The notes: a model not told the origin generated them from the letters alone. 64,000 nt of DNA from Carnegiea gigantea (GCA_029747015.1 JAKOGI010002724.1:1-64000), one strand, 5' to 3'. Positions 34,860 through 46,819 are shown, counted from the first letter of the stretch. Made by a program: numbers and translations.

Positions 34860-35490
34860 TCCCATTTTACCAATATCAACCAACTTCAACCAACTTCAAC
34901 CCATCAACCCAATTGTAACAACTCTAACAAAAAAGCTGCAACTTCAACTACTTTTAACCCACTTCAACCAACTTCTACCCATCTCCTTCAAAATTTTCAC
35001 AATTTTTAAGTTATCATGACAATTATGTTTTCAACCAAAAAAATACCTTGCAATTTTTTTTTTGCTGGTGTATTGAAGTAGTAATTTATAAATTATTATG
35101 TAAAAATTATACGTAAAACATTTCCTTAATAAATACATTAAAAAATCTCATAAATTATTTTTTTTGATGCAAAAAGTCATAAATAATTTAAAAGTTAACG
35201 AATTAGCATTTACAACAACACTTATTAAACTATTAAACAAATGTAATTAAATTTACCAAATCTTGTTACTTTTTAAAATTTTGAGAAACATTATGCCAAA
35301 AACTAAGCCAAAAAAAATTATTCCGCCTTTTTTATATTAACCAACTTTTACACATTATACCCAAAAAAATATACAAACTACTACAAATTTCAACTCACTT
35401 CAATCCACTTTTACCCAATTCAACCCAAAAAAAACCAACTTCAACTAACTTCTACCAGTCTTAACCAACTTTACCCATTTACCAACCCCA
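34860..35490. repeat. CAACTTCAACC-rich stretch, possible MITE
   Basis: Both ends are dense in degenerate CAACCAACTTCAACCC units (34878-34990 and 35340-35490) around an AT-rich core. The outer ends TCTTTTCGTTGGTAAAT and the reverse complement of the right end (TCTTTTCATTGGGATAT) look like short inverted termini. No coding potential. Confidence 0.45.
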
Positions 35491-36000
35491 ATATCCCAAT
35501 GAAAAGAATAGGCCCTTAGTGTGATATGGGTAGTAACTCTAACGAAAGTGAGACTTTCAGTCAGATCCCTAACTATGAGTTTGAGATACTCTGACATAAA
35601 GTCAGAGGTATCTCATTTTGTTCTTTTAGACTTTCGGTCACTTGCTCATGGTTGCTTGTTTGAGTCACTTTGAAATCTTTGTTACACATGAAATGGCCTG
35701 ACTTTGACCTTTGAATTACTCAAATCCTACTCATATTGACTTATAAGCTGGTGTGATTTAGGTGAGCATGATCATTGAGAAATTGTCCAAGTCTAGTATG
35801 ATTCATACATGTTCAATTTCATATGAATGAATTTGAATTAAATCAAAATTCATATAGAGATCAGGTATGAACAGTTGATTTCGATAATAAAATCATGGTG
35901 AGAGCTTCCATGGCCTTTTATTTCAAATGTTCTAAACATTTTCAAATCTAACTTACGGAAATCTCTTTGTGAGTCATTTAAATAGAGCCTCTATATTCTT

Positions 36001-36051
36001 TCTTTCTTTCTTTCTTCTTCTTTTTTTTGGGGGGGGTTGGGGTTGGGGGGG
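36001..36051 (+). repeat. (TTTC)n followed by T- and G-tracts
   Basis: TCTTTCTTTCTTTC, a T-run, then G-runs separated by TT. Low-complexity intronic sequence about 250 bp before exon 7. Confidence 0.85.
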
Positions 36052-36302
36052 TGAACAGAGCCTCTCTACTTCTCATGGTTCTAGGGGTCCATAACAGAAG
36101 GTGGTTGCTCTCATGTCTTATGTTTATTCTTCATTATATTATACGGCAGGGCCATGATACATGGTTTGTTTGGCATCATTCTTAATTTCAACTACCTTGG
36201 GTTATGATAGTCGCAAAGTGTTACACATTGTTGTATTACTTGTTTCAGGCTTCAGTTTGTGATTCAAATTGCATCTACGTAGTAACTGATTTTTCTTTGC
36301 AG

Positions 36303-36411
36303 CGAAAGAGATCCATTTTTTCTAAGTCAAGAGGAAGACAAAAGGCTTAACAGTCTAATACCAAACTGTGCGATCTGGAAATTTAATGACAAGGGTTATT
36401 TCTTGTTCTTG
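36303..36411 (+). pseudogene. PES-like exon 7
   Basis: 109 nt after acceptor TTTGCAG: ERDPFFLSQEEDKRLNSLIP, then NCAIWKFNDKGYFLFL, ending in phase 0 at donor GTAGGC. It corresponds to the region with the distal hydrolase residues (in relatives typically a DSGH in place of NDKGY, so the catalytic His may be replaced). Open frame. Confidence 0.85.
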
Positions 36412-36562
36412 GTAGGCTGCTCTCCCTCCCTGAGCCTCTCGATCTCGTAATCTAACTCACTTCCTTTGTTTGCTCATCTGTTCTTCATATTGCTTATTTG
36501 TGAGCAATGCATGGGGGTATTTGATATGCATTTATGGATAGCATTCTGTTGAACTACGGAGT

Positions 36563-36750
36563 CAAAAAAAGGGCAACCTCGTGAACAAGTATCCCACATT
36601 CAGGTAGAGTCTAGGGAAGGGCCCCGCCCCAAGGGATGTATTATAGGCAGCCTATCCTGACTTTGTCAGTGGTTGATTCCAAAGCTCGAACCCGTGACCT
36701 TTTGGTCACACGGAGATAACCTTACCATTACTCCAAGGCTTCCCTTCAAT
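36563..36750 (+). mobile_element. Au-type SINE
   Basis: About 190 bp matching the plant Au SINE layout: GGGCAACCTCGTG near the start, GGGAAGGGCCCCGCCCCAAG, TGTATTATAGGCAGCCTA, the Pol III box-B-like GCTCGAACCCGTGACC, GGTCACACGGAGATAACC and CTCCAAGGCTTCCCTTC at the end. It is flanked by a 14/15 target-site duplication, GTTGAACTACGGAGT (36548-36562) and GTTGAACTACTGAGT (36751-36765). No coding capacity; mobilised by LINE machinery. Confidence 0.9.
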
Positions 36751-37131
36751 GTTGAACTACTGAGTGTAGGGTGTAAAAGGACTATAAAACATCTTCCTAT
36801 GAGAATGTCAATTGTTTCATACAGTGGTAGAATTTCTAAAATTTACATCCAAATATTTGTTGTCTCCTTGGTTTTCTTTTCCTTGTTCAACAATGAGGCT
36901 AAAGAATAGATTGGAACACTACTTGGAGACAAAAGAAGTAAGTGCAGCATTGTCATAGAACTCCCTGAGGTCCCATTTGGTAAGCAGCTGCAGTGACATA
37001 AGTTATTGCTTTGAATTAACTTTCTTGCTTAAAAAAGAGTAGAAACTATAGGACATGAATTAATGAATGTAAACTTTCTTTATGTTTCATATTTCTAGAC
37101 AGCAGCAAACTTTGGGCGATTTTTTTGTGTA

Positions 37132-37136
37132 GGGGC
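37132..37136 (+). repeat. Target-site duplication GGGGC, left copy
   Basis: Repeated at 44127-44131 after the far LTR end. Confidence 0.85.
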
Positions 37137-37441
37137 TGATGTAGGATGCTCTGAGAGCAATTCTTACACCGAAAGAATTCACACACAAAGCACTCAAATT
37201 ATTCTCAATTCAATTCAATTCAATTCACGTGTGACTCCCTAATGCGTAATCAGGGGTTTAAATAGAGGAGTACATCCTAGTGCAATAAGGAAACTAAATA
37301 ATAATATCAAAGAGATATTATTTGCTACCTAAATGATAATAAAATAATTAAAGGATAGTGTCTTCCTGAATAAAAATTCCTAAATTTTTAAATTTTCTAT
37401 TTCTCCTAGAATAGAATTTTCCATGATATCTGTTTGCATCA
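37137..37441 (-). repeat. 3' LTR of Ty3 element 2
   Basis: 305 bp. It contains an (ATTCA)n run near 37200. The inner border has a purine tract (minus strand CAGGGGGGAGGA) at 37442-37453. The last ~110 bp recur at 44010-44126. Confidence 0.85.
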
Positions 37442-37680
37442 TCCTCCCCCCTGGAAAAGAACATCGACTCTGGCGAGTTGTAGTGAAGGTAACACTCCAA
37501 AAGCGCAGGGTTCAGCTCGCGGAATTCATCTGCCGTATTTCAAGTGGCATTTGCTTGTAGGTGGTCGAACGATTGTACCAAGAAGTGACGGAAGCCACCA
37601 CGAGATAACGATACGAACTCATCATCCGGCGCAACCTCCATATCAGTGTGGGACTGCGGGAAAGGAGAGAGCTTAGGAAG

Positions 37681-38744
37681 CTAGGTGCCTACAACGGCAC
37701 TAAAAGGAAGACTAGGAGGCTCAAAAGCACCTCGGTGAAGGGTTAGATCTTCTACATTGAAAATAAGACTTATACCCAAGTTGTCAGGTATATCAAGCAC
37801 GTACACATTAGATCCCAACTTCCGAACAATTTGGTATAGACCCATAGCTCGAGCATGGAGCTTTTTGTGGGAGTGTTTGGGTAATCGTTCAGGTCGAATA
37901 TGAGCCATAACAAAGTCACCCACCTCAAAAGAAATGTCTCAGCAACGCACATCAACTGAAAGCTTATAACTGTCATTACTCATTGTAATTTTACAATGAA
38001 TCTCAGCATGCAAATCATGTATGTTCTGGGAAAATGTCGAGGCAAGTTGGGATACTTGGGCATCCGAAGGAGGGAAATAAGGTCAGTGCGGGGGGAATAC
38101 CCATGGACAATCTCAAAAGGACTCTTCCATGCTGACCAATTAACAGCATTGTTATAAGCAAACTCGACAAGGAATAAGGTCAAGTCCCATGTACCCTGTT
38201 TCTCCCATATGACACATCTAAGTAAGTCACCAAGGCTTTGATTGACAACCTTGGTTTGCCCATCAGTTTGGGAGTGAAAAGCTGTAAAAAATTTGAGAGT
38301 AGTGCCACACACTTTCCATAATGTCTTCCAACAATAACTCGTGAACTCTACATCCCTATCAGACACAATAGAGACAGGAAGACCATGCAACCTAACAATC
38401 TCGTGAAAGACTAATTTAACAACATGTGATGCATTATCAGTATTATTGTAGGCAATAAAATGGGTCATCTTGGAAAATCGGTCAACCACAACTAGAATCG
38501 AGTCATGAGCACGTGATGTTCTAGGCAGACCGAGTACAAAGTCTATACTAATGTCTCACCATGGGGCATGAGGGATAGGTAAGAAAGTGTATAACCCTTT
38601 GTTATGCTTCCTAGCCTTAGCAAGTTGGCATGTATACACTATGCGGGAGACATCCCTCTTAAGGAAAGGCCAATGGAAGTGATCTTCCACAAGTGCAATG
38701 GTCCTATCCTTGCCTAAGTGACCAGCTAACCCCCCAACGAGCAT
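37681..38744 (-). pseudogene. Ty3 element 2 integrase
   Basis: Pieces: the zinc finger (LGKDRTIALVEDHFHWPFL, YTCQLAKARKHNKGLY) at 38556-38744; the core (MVDRFSKMTHFIAY, VSIVSDRDVEFTS, FHSQTDGQTKVVNQSLGDLL) at 37980-38489, where the catalytic Glu of TEVVN is Lys (TKVVN); and the C-terminal MGDFVMAHIRPERLP at 37681-37923. Inactive. Confidence 0.9.
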
Positions 38745-38752
38745 TTCCCAAA

Positions 38753-39381
38753 CTAAGAAGTCTCTGAATAAAGTCCAAGGGATACATAATTAGGAACCTC
38801 GGAACAGATAACGATCATGGAGAATAAAGTCAACATAGGGTTGATGATTACCGGCCCAAAGCTCCAAATAGACAATGCCAAAATCAGGAAAGAGGAGTAA
38901 GGATCTTTCAGTCTATCAAAGCCTATGACCTCAACTCTTATTATGCGCCGAAGACAACCAATACGACTGAGGGCATCGGCGGCCTTGTTCTCCACCCTAA
39001 ACTTATGCTTCAGGACAAAAGAATACTCACTGATATACTCAACCCATCTTTCATGCTTAGGATTGACACTAGTCTGAGAGTTCCAATACTTAAGTGTGTC
39101 ATGGTCAGATATACAACAAACTTGGGAGGTAAAAGGTAATTCCGCCAATGGCAAAGGGACTGAAGCAAGGCATATAACTCTTTCTAAAATGTTGTGTACT
39201 TCACTCGGCCAGTGTCACTGAGCTTTTCACTAAAAACTGCTATAAGGTGTCCCCCCTGACTTAACACTCCTCTAATGTCATATTCAGAGGCATCATAGGC
39301 AACCTCAAATACCTTGCCAAAATTACGGTGCCTAATGACTAGGGCAAATGGCTTGCGCTCTTTAATCTCCTTAAAAGCCAA
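38753..39381 (-). pseudogene. Ty3 element 2 RNase H
   Basis: Upper part FGKVFEVAYDASEYDIRGVL and HLIAVFSEKLSD (39184-39381); lower part ISDHDTLKYWNSQ, HERWVEYISEYSFVLKHK and ENKAADALSRI (38753-39154). Broken by stops. Confidence 0.85.
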
Positions 39382-39606
39382 AGATGCTTTAGAAGTTTAT
39401 TGAAATGGTCCCTTCTTTAAGCAATCTATAATAGGTGCCATAATAGAGCTGAAGTGCCTAATGAAGCTTCTATAGAAGGAGGCAAGACCATGGAAACTCC
39501 AGGCATCAGTAATGATCTTGGGTTCAAGCCACTCCTTAGTAGCTTTAATTTTGTCAAGGTCAATAGAGATACTCTAAGCAGACACAATGAACCTTAAAAA
39601 GAGGAC

Positions 39607-40260
39607 CTAAGTTTGAAGGAAGACACACTTTTTGAGATTAGTAAAGAGCTTAACCTCTCTAAGTGTGCAGAAAGGTTGTCTAAGATGTTCAACATGATCT
39701 ATTCTAGACTTGTTATATACCATGATGTTATCAAAATAAACAATCAGGAAGTTTCTAATTAATGGTTGAAGAACATGGGTCATGAGTCTCATAAAAGTAC
39801 TAGGGGCATTGGATAACCAATTCCCCATTAATGGCTAAAGAACATGGGTTATGAGTCTCATAAAAGTACCAGGGGCGGTGGATAACAAAAAATGCATAAT
39901 CATCCACTTAAATAAGTCGCCCTGGGTCTTAAAACCAGTCTTCCATTCATTACCTAGCCTAATGCAAACTTAGTGGTAGCAACTACACAAATCTGTCTTA
40001 GAGAATCAGCTAGCCCTAATAAGACAGTCAAGCATATCCTCTGACCTCAAAATGGCAAACCTATACTTGACATTGATCTTATTGATGGCTCCACTATCGA
40101 CACACATCTGCCAAAATCCGTCTTTTTTAGGGGTAAGGAGGCAGGGACTGCACAAGGACTCACGAAACCCTTAGATAATAGCTCCTGAACTTGCATATTT
40201 AATTCTGCACGCTAAGTAGGATTTAACCTATAATGAGGAACCAGGGACTAAGTCAATAGC
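39607..40260 (-). pseudogene. Ty3 element 2 reverse transcriptase with mutated active site
   Basis: [19 protein letters not shown] leads to VYFDNIMVYNKS at 39727-39738, so the second Asp of YFDD is replaced by Asn. A 69-bp tandem duplication (about 39760-39828 and 39829-39897) repeats the [12 protein letters not shown] coding segment. Upstream RT blocks are frameshifted to about 40260. Confidence 0.85.
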
Positions 40261-41099
40261 ATGTATGTTTCACTAGGAAGCTCCTAGGGAACAACATCAA
40301 CAAACTCTTTAAATAGGTCTACAATCTCAGCTGGAGGGCCCTGGGAAGGCGGGTCACTCGAAGGGGAGTGAGGAAAGGTAATGTGGTCATCAGATGCCTC
40401 CTTGGCGAGAATTATAAGATAGAACTTATTAGAGTTCCCTAATTTCTCAAAGGGTGTACTGAAGAAGAGAGATGGTGCCCTTCAAAGGAGGTTAAGTGTA
40501 GGAAGCCACAGGTGAAAACAAGGTTAGTGATGGCTTTGGGCTGGGAGAATATAACAACTCCTTAGGTCGACATGGAGTAAGAGTGATATTCTTGTTTTGG
40601 AACCTAAAATTGTAGGCATTTTCCCTACTATGGTGAATGATACTTCAGTCCTATAGTCAGAGATGACCCAACAGAAGGTGAGCTACATCCATGGGAAGGA
40701 CATCACATAAGATTTCATTCTTATACCCTCCAATTTGGATGGAGACCTTACACTTATGGAAAATCATAAGACTGGTCTTGCCGACTCAAGCTGCCTTAAA
40801 GGGATGAGGGCAAGGTTCAACCTTTAGATTACAATGCTTAATAGGACTACGCTACAACATTCATGGTGTTTCCCCCATCTATAACTAATTTCATTAAAGT
40901 GTCACCCAACCGAGTAAGAGTATAAAAGATGGTGGTACGTTTTCACTCTTCACTCGCAACTGGATTAAACAAAAGGCATCTAACAACCTTGAAGGAGGCT
41001 GTTTTTAACTTTGACAAGATCCCCATAACTTCTCTAGGGCTCCATAATCTCTTCTTCACAGTTAATGGGCTCATGCTCTAAGGCAAGGGTGCGATTGGG

Positions 41100-41155
41100 G
41101 GCACTCGGAAGCATAATGACCTCTTCTCCGACAACTAAAACACTGCACGACCTTA
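41100..41155 (-). pseudogene. Ty3 element 2 gag zinc knuckle
   Basis: The minus strand reads CFSCRRRGHYASEC, a complete C-x2-C-x4-H-x4-C knuckle, unlike the altered knuckle of Ty3 element 1. Confidence 0.8.
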
Positions 41156-41399
41156 TCAGTTAGCGTTCGGTTAGAACTAGTAGATAGGGGTGAGTTAGAG
41201 GATGTGGGAAGGCTAAAGGCCTTTGCATTAGAAGCTCCTGCTGAAAATTATGGTGCCTCAAAGGTAACTTGGGTGGAAGGCCTAGTTGGAAGGGTAAGAC
41301 ACCTCACAAGAATGGGCTTATTAAGCTTCTCGACATCTAACACTTTGTGGTAAGCCTCATCTAATGTGAAAGGAGAACATAAAGTCACATCACATTTAA

Positions 41400-42237
41400 G
41401 ATCGGGCCGTAGGCCACAGATGAATCGGGCTATATGAAGGACGAGTCTTCAACCAACCCACAACATTGAATTAGCTCTTCAAACGCATTAATATAGTCTG
41501 ACACATAAGAACAAGACTGTCGAAGGTCAAGCATTTGGTTCATAAGGTGAGTTCTATGGAAAAAAGGGAGGTATTTTTCTTTCAATCCATCTTTTAAGAC
41601 TTTGCATTGGTTGATGGGAGGTTGACGTATTCGCTTAAGGTGACTTGTGGCAGTGGGCAGGTCCTATGAGTTTCATCTTAGCAAATTAGACTTACTTAAT
41701 GTCAGACATCTCATGCCAATCAAAGTAATCTTCCATAGTAAGCAGCTGGTCAGAAAAGTGGTGGCATCTATCTTTCCATCAAAAGAGGGCACATCTACTT
41801 TCACCTTTCGAGTAATATCAGAGTAATCATCATGAACATTCCTATGGTCAGTTTCAGGGTTTGCATTTCTAGGCTCCTTATGGTTATCCGACCTCTTGTC
41901 GTCTCTAGGGGTGGCAAACCTACGACTCTTATGATCTCCCTCACCATGTCTCCAACTACTTCCTTACTCGCAATCGCGGCGGCCACAGGGAAACAGTTGT
42001 TCAGGCCCCTTAGACTTAGATTCTTCATGTTGGCTTGACTTATACACAAGCCTTTTATGACAATCACTATCCCCAACCATAAATTTTGTAGTGATGTGTG
42101 GGGAAAGTCTTCGGTTGGTCACGAATGAGGTGATCTAACTTGGACTCAAGTTGATTAAACTGTTCATCTTGTTGGTCAAGTCTTTCAAAGAGTGCATTAA
42201 TTTGGGACTGGTAAGATTGTTTAGGAGAAGACGACAT
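41400..42237 (-). pseudogene. Ty3 element 2 gag, broken
   Basis: The probable start MSSSPKQSYQSQINALFERL is at 42237, followed by a short coiled-coil-like DQQDEQFNQLESKLDHLI. Capsid sequence downstream is frameshifted and only partly readable to about 41400. Confidence 0.7.
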
Positions 42238-42330
42238 GCCTAATGCAACAAGAAATGCACGTGCTGAGATTAATCCAAATTGTAACAATAATGAAAGCAA
42301 TAAACATTCACTACGCACACAGTAGAGCAC

Positions 42331-44009
42331 GACAATTGATATTGGTTATTAACATAACTGAAGTGTAACAGGGAACATTAAGTAGGGTAATCTGGATTAA
42401 CACAAGTGCTTGAAAACCTAAGTAATCAGATATGAGTCTAATATTCACAGCAGAAAAATCTTACGCAGACACCAAAGTGGATTGAGTTCCTCGTACCTCT
42501 TAGTGATTTGCGAGTCAAGGCTTTAGCTCCGCGCATTCCACAACAGCCAAACTGACCCATGAATGGGCGGAGATAAGCGGGCATCCTTGGTGTGGTGGTG
42601 GACACAACAGCACAAGAGCAACGCACCTTGGCATCCATCAGCAGTCGTCAGCAACTTAAGCAGCACCTCAAACAGTGGCAGGTAGTCGCGCATTAGTAGT
42701 GGTATGCGAATTTGGAGCTCTTAGGGTTCCGATGAGCGGTGGTCACTGGTGCATAGTTACCCGGATCGGCATTCGCTTTGGTACGTGGTACGGGAACGGG
42801 AACGGGAACAGGAACGGTAACGTGCACAAGGAATCAGTACGTGGGGGTACAATCTTGGGTATGCAGTTCGATGTTGGGACAATCAAATTAATTTGTAAAA
42901 AAATTAAAAGGTAACGGATATAAACTAAAGTGAGAATATTTAGGGATATATTGGTATAACCCCTAGTCTTTGAACCAAAACGGAAAAAAAAAATGATGGA
43001 ATATCATAGTATTTTTGGCAATTTGGTTAAGACTCGTAAAATAAGAAGTCTTAGTCTTTTAAAGTCATTTTTCTACATTTTTATTATAGGCATAAAATTT
43101 AATCATATCATGCTTGAAAAGGCCGATGGTGAAAATTATAAATTCTAAAAGTGGCATTATGCCATTAACGGTTAACAAAATAAGAACGTACAATGATTAA
43201 TTTATTGTTATTTTTTTTTGGGAATTATACATTTATTGCACTCTATAGTGGTAACTTAAACTGGGTTATACACATTAATGACTTCGAAGATGGCAAGCAG
43301 TCAAAGGGTCGAACTGGCTCACATTCATTGCACTCTGTAGTGGTACTTGCAATAAACCAAAAAAGAAATAATTACATTTCTATTCCTAAAAATAAATTGA
43401 AAAATAAACTTCGAGAAAGAATTTAGCACCTTCTACCAGGTGCCTTTTCATCTCCCTCTCCTTTTGCCATCTGTTGGCATTAACAAGTTAGATTAAAAAT
43501 AATAAAAGTGCGAAATCTTTGCAGATTGCTCATTGCTGCCATGGTGGTCGAGAGTCTCTTCCCCTTCGTCTCTAAGTTTAATTTCAAATGAGTTACAATA
43601 TCTTGCCAATTTATTGAAACTCTTCTCATGGCTTCTGGGTCACGAATTTTGCCGAATTGGAACACGACCCAGCTCGATTTGGGTTGTCTTCGACTTACGT
43701 TTGGGGACAAACGAACTGGTACAGAGTTCCATACCTCGACCCGCTATCCGAGTAACAATGCACCAGTGGTAGTCTTGCAGTGGTCGGCCAGGGAAGGGAT
43801 GTCAAGTGGTGGTGTCCGGCAGCGGTAGCGAGATTGGCATTGGTGGGTGTGACTAGGGTCCAGGAATTGTTAAGTCGCAAATTAGGGTTTTAATTATGAA
43901 TTAGGGTTTTGACGAACAGTGGCTGGTGGTAGCGATGCAGTGGTGGTCGACCGTAGGTTCCGACCGAGGAGTGGTGGGTGGTGGTGGGCGGCCGGCTAGG
44001 TGGCGGAAT
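42331..44009. other. Unexplained 1.6-kb insert inside Ty3 element 2
   Basis: GC-richer stretches (42440-42840 and 43520-43990) with AAACCCTAAT-type teloboxes on the minus strand (43880-43910) and a short GGGAAC hexamer array (about 42787-42818), separated by AT-rich DNA. Several short ORFs, none recognisable. It may be captured host DNA or a nested insertion. Confidence 0.5.
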
Positions 44010-45042
44010 CGATAAATGATAAAATAAAATAACTAAAAGATAGTGTCTTCCTAAATAAAAATTCTTAAATTTTTGTATTTCCTATTTCTCCTAAAATAGA
44101 ATTTTCTATGATATCTGTTTGCATTAGGGGCTGTAGTGGATTATAGCAAAATGTGTCTCTAAACTGTACTCCACTCACTCTTTATCTAGTAGTAAGTAGT
44201 GAATGGCTTTCAACCTAAGGTCTAAAGGAACTAGCCTTTCTATAATTCAGCAGTTGGGCTGCCATACGGAACCCCCACTCCCTATCTGACCAGAACCCTT
44301 GGGTGTCGATTGGGTTTCTTATTTTCTATGTTGAAGATTTGTGCCACTTGGTCATACATGAGCATTTGTCGAATTTGATAATAGGGATTCGTGCAAACCG
44401 GATTTTTATGCAGCAGCGATAATACTTTATAGTTTAATATTTTGGGGGGTAGAAGGTGGGGTGGGTTGAAGAATGGATTATTAGTTGAAGCAAAATATTC
44501 TTAGCATTAGTTGGCCCGCAATCTGGTCGCCTAAGCTAAAGTCATAATATTCAATAGCAACTTACAGATCTAAACTATTTATTAAAGAAAATTGGGAACT
44601 ATTACATACTAGATAATAGTCCTTTGAGGGGAATTCATGATTCTAGAACATATCTTTTCTATCAGATGTGAGATCAACTACTGCCATTTTTCTCTTGATT
44701 TGAAATTTAGCCATCTTCTAGCCGAGGTCATGTATTCCACTCAGTTTAGTACAATGTGGATATCTCTAGTCATATAATTATCGCTTGCTGATCTGTGATA
44801 GGTAGATTTTTCATGTGATGGGGCTACTTTTAATGTTTCAACTATAGGATCATGCGACAAATCTACAAGAAAACTCGAAGTTGTGAGGTTAAATTACTTA
44901 AATATAATTGAAAAATGTTGGCTTAATCCTGCTTGTCTAAATAATTTTTCTCCAAATTTTTCATATCCTAGCTTGTGAAATCTTAGCAAATTTTCCTTTC
45001 ATCTATTGCATAGCTCATGCATAGTTTTGGTGTTTTTGACAG

Positions 45043-45173
45043 GAAGATGGTGTAGATTTAATGTATACTATCAAGGGCGCTTCTTTTTATCGTCGTGGGA
45101 AACATCATGATTATCCTTCAGATTATTTGCCATCTAATGCTTCTGATTTTGAAAGACTTCAAGAGAACTATAG
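45043..45173 (+). pseudogene. PES-like exon 8
   Basis: 131 nt in phase 0: EDGVDLMYTIKGASFYRRGK, then HHDYPSDYLPSNASDFERLQ and ENY, leaving AG for the Arg codon completed by exon 9. IKG-YRR is a family hallmark that links the hydrolase half to the acyltransferase half. Donor GTAATT. Frame intact. Confidence 0.9.
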
Positions 45174-46450
45174 GTAATTGTGTTGATTTGGTAGTCAATG
45201 GCTTTCAAAGCTAGGACTTCATGGAAACAATGAATTTTGAATTATTCATATGGATGGGGCTGATGGTTTGGTAGTTTATGAAAATGTGCATAACATTGTT
45301 GGAAGTATGTCAACCTAACTATGCTAATGGCCCATAGCTAATAAGTCTGGGCACTCTCCTCAACTTAGTGCATCTAACAAGTGTCAGACCCTATTGCTCC
45401 TTGGGCAATCTCAAACACTCTCTTACTCAAGAATTATGTTTTGTTATTTTGGCATTTTAGGGTGCACAAACTACAAGTAGCTTGTCATTTTTTTACACAG
45501 AAACACAAACATTGTCATTATGTAGAACAAAATGAATCATCAACTCACCAACAATTAAAAATAAATCTCTTTTTAGCAAGCCTTGTATTGTTGTGCATGT
45601 TTTTTAGGCTCATAATAAGCTTCATGGCTATTGGAACTCTGAAACCTGAACTTAGTGTCCAATGTGCGCATTTGATCTCAAATTGATGCATAAATTTGCT
45701 TTTTTGCCTTAAAGTTGAGTAACCTTTTACTCTTTCTAAGAGACGATAACGTTGTATGCTTTAACATACTTGTGCAATGATGCATCTTACTGAAGTACGA
45801 GATAATTTCTTCCTTCTTCTTACTTGTCCATATAGAAGTAGATACTGTTTATTTCTATTTATATAGAAAAATTATCAAATAGTATAGAGTTTCTTCTCTC
45901 TATTACTATATTGGCCTCAGATCAGACCATAGTTACCGGATTCTCTCAATCCCCTAGCATACCGCGAACTGATTTGCGCGAACCAGAACGTAATACTTTA
46001 GCATACCAATTCCCCAAATAAGGCGAATTCAACGAACCCATCTCCTACTACAGCGGTATTGCATATTTTCATGATCCATAGGCCAAATTTTGAAGAAAAA
46101 GGAAGAATTTTTGAGGTTGTGATGAATGAGCAAACTTTTTACAAAGCAAAATGAGAAGAAGAGAGAGAGTGAGAGAGAAAGAAATAAGGATTAATGTGGA
46201 AATGTTGCCCTATGTGGGGGGAGGAGCGGTAGAGGGAAGAGGGAGAACCCTTATTATTAAATCATTTTATAAGTCTCTATAATACGTGGAGTTTTGAATT
46301 GGAGGACCAGATGTACTAATAACGACCCTCACGTATCGGATTCTCCCCTATGTGGCGAATCACGTGCCCGAATCCATCCCTCATACCGGAGCATCCCACG
46401 TTCCAGGCAACTATGGATCAGACCAGAAACTGAGGATCGAGTAAAGCATG

Positions 46451-46816
46451 TGACGCAGGATAAGGACAAAGAAAGAAATAAAAAGATATGGGTATATCTT
46501 AATATTAGCATATGAGAATTACTTTGATATTTTATTATCCTCGTAGTTTATATTTTAGGAATGTAGTATCTTTTAGGTATCTTAGCTAGTAAAATAATAG
46601 CTTTGTGATTAGGTTATCTATTTGTTTTTTTAATGTTTTATGTTTCTTCTATATTTAAACTCCTTTGTTATGTATTAGCTAGTAAGACTCGAATGAATTG
46701 AAATATTGAATATTTGAAACTTCTTGTATGAACTTTCTCGGTGTGGGAATTGCTCTTAGAGCATCCTACATCAATTGTTTTCTTTATGGAAATTAATCTT
46801 AGAGCATCCTACATTA
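46451..46816 (+). repeat. 5' LTR of PDS5-carrying element
   Basis: Aligns throughout with 48952-49307. The end contains two copies of a GCTCTTAGAGCATCCTACAT-like block. Confidence 0.8.
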
Positions 46817-46819
46817 ATT

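Larger units (their letters stand above)
21242..36302 (+). other. Intron 6, about 15 kb, swollen by transposable elements
   Basis: Exon 6 ends in AG and exon 7 begins with C, so phases agree across the 15-kb gap (SER following ILT). Contents: a copia RNase H fragment (22400-22830), a LINE-like 3' tail (about 23570-23614), two nested copia elements (24672-33973) and a CAACTTC-rich stretch (34860-35490). I see nothing recognisable in 21242-22399, 22831-23500 or 35500-36000. Confidence 0.75.
37137..44126 (-). mobile_element. Ty3-type LTR retrotransposon 2, decayed, in intron 7
   Basis: The LTR at 37137-37441 starts TGATGTAGGATGC and ends GTTTGCATCA. The other LTR is reduced to about 44010-44126, ending GTTTGCATTA. 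GGGGC is duplicated on both sides. Genes read on the minus strand: gag (from about 42237), zinc knuckle, protease, RT, RNase H, integrase. All are frameshifted. About 1.6 kb between the gag start and the LTR remnant (42331-44010) is not typical leader, and no primer-binding site is seen there. Confidence 0.85.
36412..45042 (+). other. Intron 7, about 8.6 kb
   Basis: Contains an Au-type SINE, the second Ty3 element, and host intron sequence on both sides (36766-37131, 44132-45042) in which I see nothing coding. It ends TTTTTGACAG. Confidence 0.75.

Noticed and set aside
37434..37676. 80-codon + strand ORF with basic sequence
   Set aside because: It lies antisense to the integrase tail and LTR border of Ty3 element 2; a shadow ORF.
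45900..46440. Possible inverted repeat between 45920-45990 and 46320-46440 (CATAGTTACC / GGCAACTATG)
   Set aside because: Only short blocks match when the rest is aligned by eye; not enough for an element call.
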